From Cytophagales bacterium (lineage in GTDB: Bacteria; Bacteroidota; Bacteroidia; Cytophagales; Cyclobacteriaceae): 8,032 nucleotides of DNA. Below the pieces are notes generated by a model that made no database searches, was not told where the DNA came from, and worked only from the letters and a program-made list of their open reading frames with translations. The DNA is taken from the NCBI GenBank assembly GCA_003504855.1, contig DNZD01000156.1:1-8032 (forward strand). The letters run 5' to 3'. Of the stretch, positions 6,206-8,032 are shown piece after piece. The translations under genes were made by a program, and so were the position numbers. Position 1 is the first letter of the stretch; each line of letters opens with the position of its first letter.

Positions 6206-7549
6206 ATGGCTAAGATGAAGAAAGAAAAAAAAGTTTTTGTCCTCGACACCTCCGTAATCCTCTTTGAACACAACAGCATCCTCAACTTCGCAGAACATGA
6301 TATCGGCATTCCGATCACGGTGCTGGAGGAATTGGACAATTTCAAGAAGGGAAATGATACCAAGAACTTTGAAGCGCGCGAGTTCATCCGTCTGATCGAC
6401 AAGCTGGCCAAAGACCAGATGCTCCACAAATGGAACCCCCTCAACGGAAAAAGCAAAGGCAATTTCAAGGTGCTGATGGAGACCGGCAGCAATGGTACCC
6501 TCGACGCCAACAAGGTATTCAATGAATTTAAGGCCGATCACCGAATCCTGAATTCAGCCCTCCTCCTCCAAAAGGAGGAAAAAGATCGCAAGGTTATTCT
6601 CGTATCCAAAGACATTAACCTGCGCCTGAAGGCGAAATCGCTGGGGCTTCAGGCCGAAGACTACACCACCGGAAAAGTTCAGAATCTCTCTTCCCTGTAC
6701 GAGGGCAAAACCATTCTGGACAATGTTGATCCGGACGTTATTGATCTGCTGTATGAAAAAGGATACTGCCCGCCAGAAGATTTGCTGGGCAAAGCCGAAC
6801 TCACCAAGAATCACTATTACATCCTGCGCAGCGGCAAGAAATCGATCCTGGCTTTCTACAATTCAGCTAACGGTATGGTGGAGCATGTAGAGAAGCGCGG
6901 TGTATATGGCATCAAGCCGCGCAACGCCGAGCAGGCCTTTGCCATTCATGCGGTCATGAAGCCAGAGATCAAACTGGTGACGATGCAAGGTGTGGCGGGT
7001 ACGGGTAAGACCCTGATTGCCCTCGCCGCAGCCCTGGAACAAAAGCGGGAATTCAAGCAGATCTACCTGGCGCGTCCGATCGTCCCCCTTAGCAACAAAG
7101 ACATTGGGTATCTTCCCGGTGACATCAAATCTAAACTCAATCCCTACATGGAACCCCTGTGGGACAACCTCAAATTCATACAAAACCAATACAGCGAAAC
7201 TGACAAAGAGTACTCCCGCATCACTGAAATGGTAAGCAATGAGAAATTGGTGATAACACCCCTCGCCTATATCCGAGGCAGAAGTTTGTCTAATATCTGT
7301 TTTATCGTGGACGAAGCCCAGAACCTTACTCCGCATGAAGTAAAGACGATTATTACCCGGGCTGGCGAAAACACCAAGATCATCTTCACCGGAGATATTT
7401 TTCAAATCGACACCCCTTACCTCGATTCGCAAAGCAATGGCCTTTCCTATTTGATTGACCGGATCAAGGATCATGCCTTGTACGCCCATATTACCCTCGA
7501 AAAGGGTGAAAGATCAGAACTGGCCAATTTGGCCAACGATCTCCTGTAA
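6206..7549 (+). CDS. phoH: PhoH family protein: N-terminal PIN RNase domain fused to PhoH ATPase
   Basis: A 447-residue cytoplasmic protein of the PhoH2/YlaK type. The N-terminal PIN domain (about 8-155) shows the acidic nuclease residues in VLDTSV (D14), VLEELDNF (E41, E42), DHRIL (D111) and SKDINLR (D136). The PhoH ATPase follows (about 235-447): Walker A GVAGTGKT (262-269), the ARPIVPLSNKDIGYLPGD segment, YIRGRSL, Walker B CFIVDEAQ (365-372), and FTGDIFQID (394-402), ending KGERSELA with a probable arginine finger. Characterised homologues in mycobacteria couple RNA unwinding to RNA cleavage, sometimes with a toxin-antitoxin-like upstream peptide. No antitoxin-like reading frame is evident here; the upstream spacer instead holds a strong RNA hairpin. 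The ATG at 6206 gives the expected N-terminus. All motifs look intact, so it is probably active. Confidence 0.93.
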   Translation: MAKMKKEKKVFVLDTSVILFEHNSILNFAEHDIGIPITVLEELDNFKKGNDTKNFEAREFIRLIDKLAKDQMLHKWNPLNGKSKGNFKVLMETGSNGTLDANKVFNEFKADHRILNSALLLQKEEKDRKVILVSKDINLRLKAKSLGLQAEDYTTGKVQNLSSLYEGKTILDNVDPDVIDLLYEKGYCPPEDLLGKAELTKNHYYILRSGKKSILAFYNSANGMVEHVEKRGVYGIKPRNAEQAFAIHAVMKPEIKLVTMQGVAGTGKTLIALAAALEQKREFKQIYLARPIVPLSNKDIGYLPGDIKSKLNPYMEPLWDNLKFIQNQYSETDKEYSRITEMVSNEKLVITPLAYIRGRSLSNICFIVDEAQNLTPHEVKTIITRAGENTKIIFTGDIFQIDTPYLDSQSNGLSYLIDRIKDHALYAHITLEKGERSELANLANDLL

Positions 7550-7580
7550 TTCGTCGAAAAAGGGCTAAAATCCGGTTTTT

Positions 7581-7595
7581 GGCCTAATTGAGGCC
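7581..7595. terminator. Short hairpin after phoH
   Basis: GGCCT (7581-7585) and AGGCC (7591-7595) form a perfect 5-bp, GC-rich stem around a five-base loop, 31 bases after the phoH stop. A T5 tract precedes rather than follows it, so it is not a proper intrinsic terminator on the plus strand. It may still be a transcript end, or it may be chance. Confidence 0.2.
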
Positions 7596-7645
7596 TGTTA
7601 CCTGTCCCTTAGGATGGGTTATTAATGCCATAAGACAAGTGCGTT

Positions 7646-7894
7646 ATGTGGACGAAATGGTTTGAGGGCTTTTCCAGAGAAAAACTGATTCGAATGGTTC
7701 GCGAAGAGGGAACCCTGATTGGCGAACGTGTTCGCAATGGACGGAAAATATATACCTATTTGCTGCGCGATTTCTTTGTGCAGGTGGTCTTCCGCAAGGA
7801 TGACCCCCGGGAAGAAGTAGAGACGCTTGATCGTTTTTCAGACCTGCTCCAGTTGAACGCACACCTTGAAAAGGAATTCAAGGCATCGTTCTGA
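7646..7894 (+). CDS. Small conserved-type hypothetical protein, 82 residues
   Basis: An 82-residue acidic/basic soluble protein with no signal peptide or membrane segment. It begins MWTKWFEGFSREKLIRMVREEG, is followed by a predicted beta hairpin (GERVRNGRKIYTYLL and FFVQVVFRKDD), and ends in a helical segment (EETLDRF-like to EKEFKASF). I recognise no named family. The codon use, clean ATG, intact frame across the gap between two known genes, and the compact alpha-beta-beta-alpha pattern argue for a real gene. It starts 96 bases after phoH and may be co-transcribed with it; no convincing promoter was found in the gap. It converges on sucD with only 7 bases between the stops. Confidence 0.68.
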   Translation: MWTKWFEGFSREKLIRMVREEGTLIGERVRNGRKIYTYLLRDFFVQVVFRKDDPREEVETLDRFSDLLQLNAHLEKEFKASF

Positions 7895-7901
7895 AATCCG
7901 C

Positions 7902-8032
7902 CTACTTTTTCTTGATGATTTTGGCCATTGTCTCCCCAATGAGGGCAGGCGATTCAACCACGTGGATACCACATTCGCGCATGATCTTCATCTTGGCGGT
8001 GGCTGTATCTTCAGCGCCGCCAATGATAGCAC
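7902..8032 (-). CDS. sucD: Succinyl-CoA synthetase alpha subunit, C-terminal end (truncated by window edge)
   Basis: The minus strand encodes the last 43 residues of a protein whose N-terminal part lies beyond the right edge. The sequence AIIGGAEDTATAKMKIMREC, then GIHVVESPALIGETM and a KKK end, is the conserved C-terminus of the alpha subunit of succinate-CoA ligase. That enzyme interconverts succinyl-CoA and succinate with GDP or ADP phosphorylation in the TCA cycle. The subunit's catalytic histidine lies upstream, outside the window. The stop is the TAG at 7904-7902. The match is distinctive despite the short length. Confidence 0.88.
   Translation of the reverse strand, partial: AIIGGAEDTATAKMKIMRECGIHVVESPALIGETMAKIIKKK

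Noticed and set aside
1..8032. CRISPR array, insertion sequence, tRNA or rRNA, phage or integrase genes.
   Set aside because: No regularly spaced repeats, transposase or integrase motifs, or RNA gene signatures were seen on either strand.

Overview
The window looks like chromosomal DNA from a member of the Bacteroidota, probably a Cytophagales-type bacterium. The grounds are a BshA-type bacillithiol glycosyltransferase, a small lipoprotein with a TSC lipobox, start sites without Shine-Dalgarno sequences, and several promoters of the Bacteroidota form (TTTG, about 20 bases, TAnnTTTG). The genus assignment is inference. There are no insertion sequences, CRISPR arrays, tRNA or rRNA genes, and no obvious compositional break; this reads as ordinary core and semi-conserved chromosome.

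Left part (1-1634): the 3' two thirds of bshA runs off the left edge. It is followed by a membrane-bound di-iron fatty acid hydroxylase / sterol desaturase family gene with its own well-formed promoter. Facing it is a tiny lipoprotein gene of about 39 codons. The short spacer between that gene and the next operon is rich in inverted repeats.

Middle (1635-5116): a tight three-gene operon on the plus strand. It encodes a von Willebrand factor A protein with an intact MIDAS, a MoxR/Mg-chelatase-like AAA+ ATPase with unusual Walker motifs, and an AlbA_2 (Schlafen-type) protein with a C-terminal helical region. The first two form the familiar AAA+/VWA chaperone-like pair. The third starts one base after the ATPase stop, so it is probably translationally coupled and part of the same function. 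This operon is the best candidate for a poorly described system in the window.

Right part (5117-8032): a secreted, probably outer-membrane beta-barrel protein on the minus strand converges on the operon. Upstream of it, divergently oriented, is a PIN-PhoH fusion (RNase plus ATPase). The spacer between these two genes holds a strong 12-bp stem with a nested inner stem and a T-rich tail, which could be a small RNA or a leader attenuator. After phoH comes a short conserved-looking hypothetical gene of 82 codons, and the 3' end of sucD (succinyl-CoA synthetase alpha) enters on the minus strand from the right edge.
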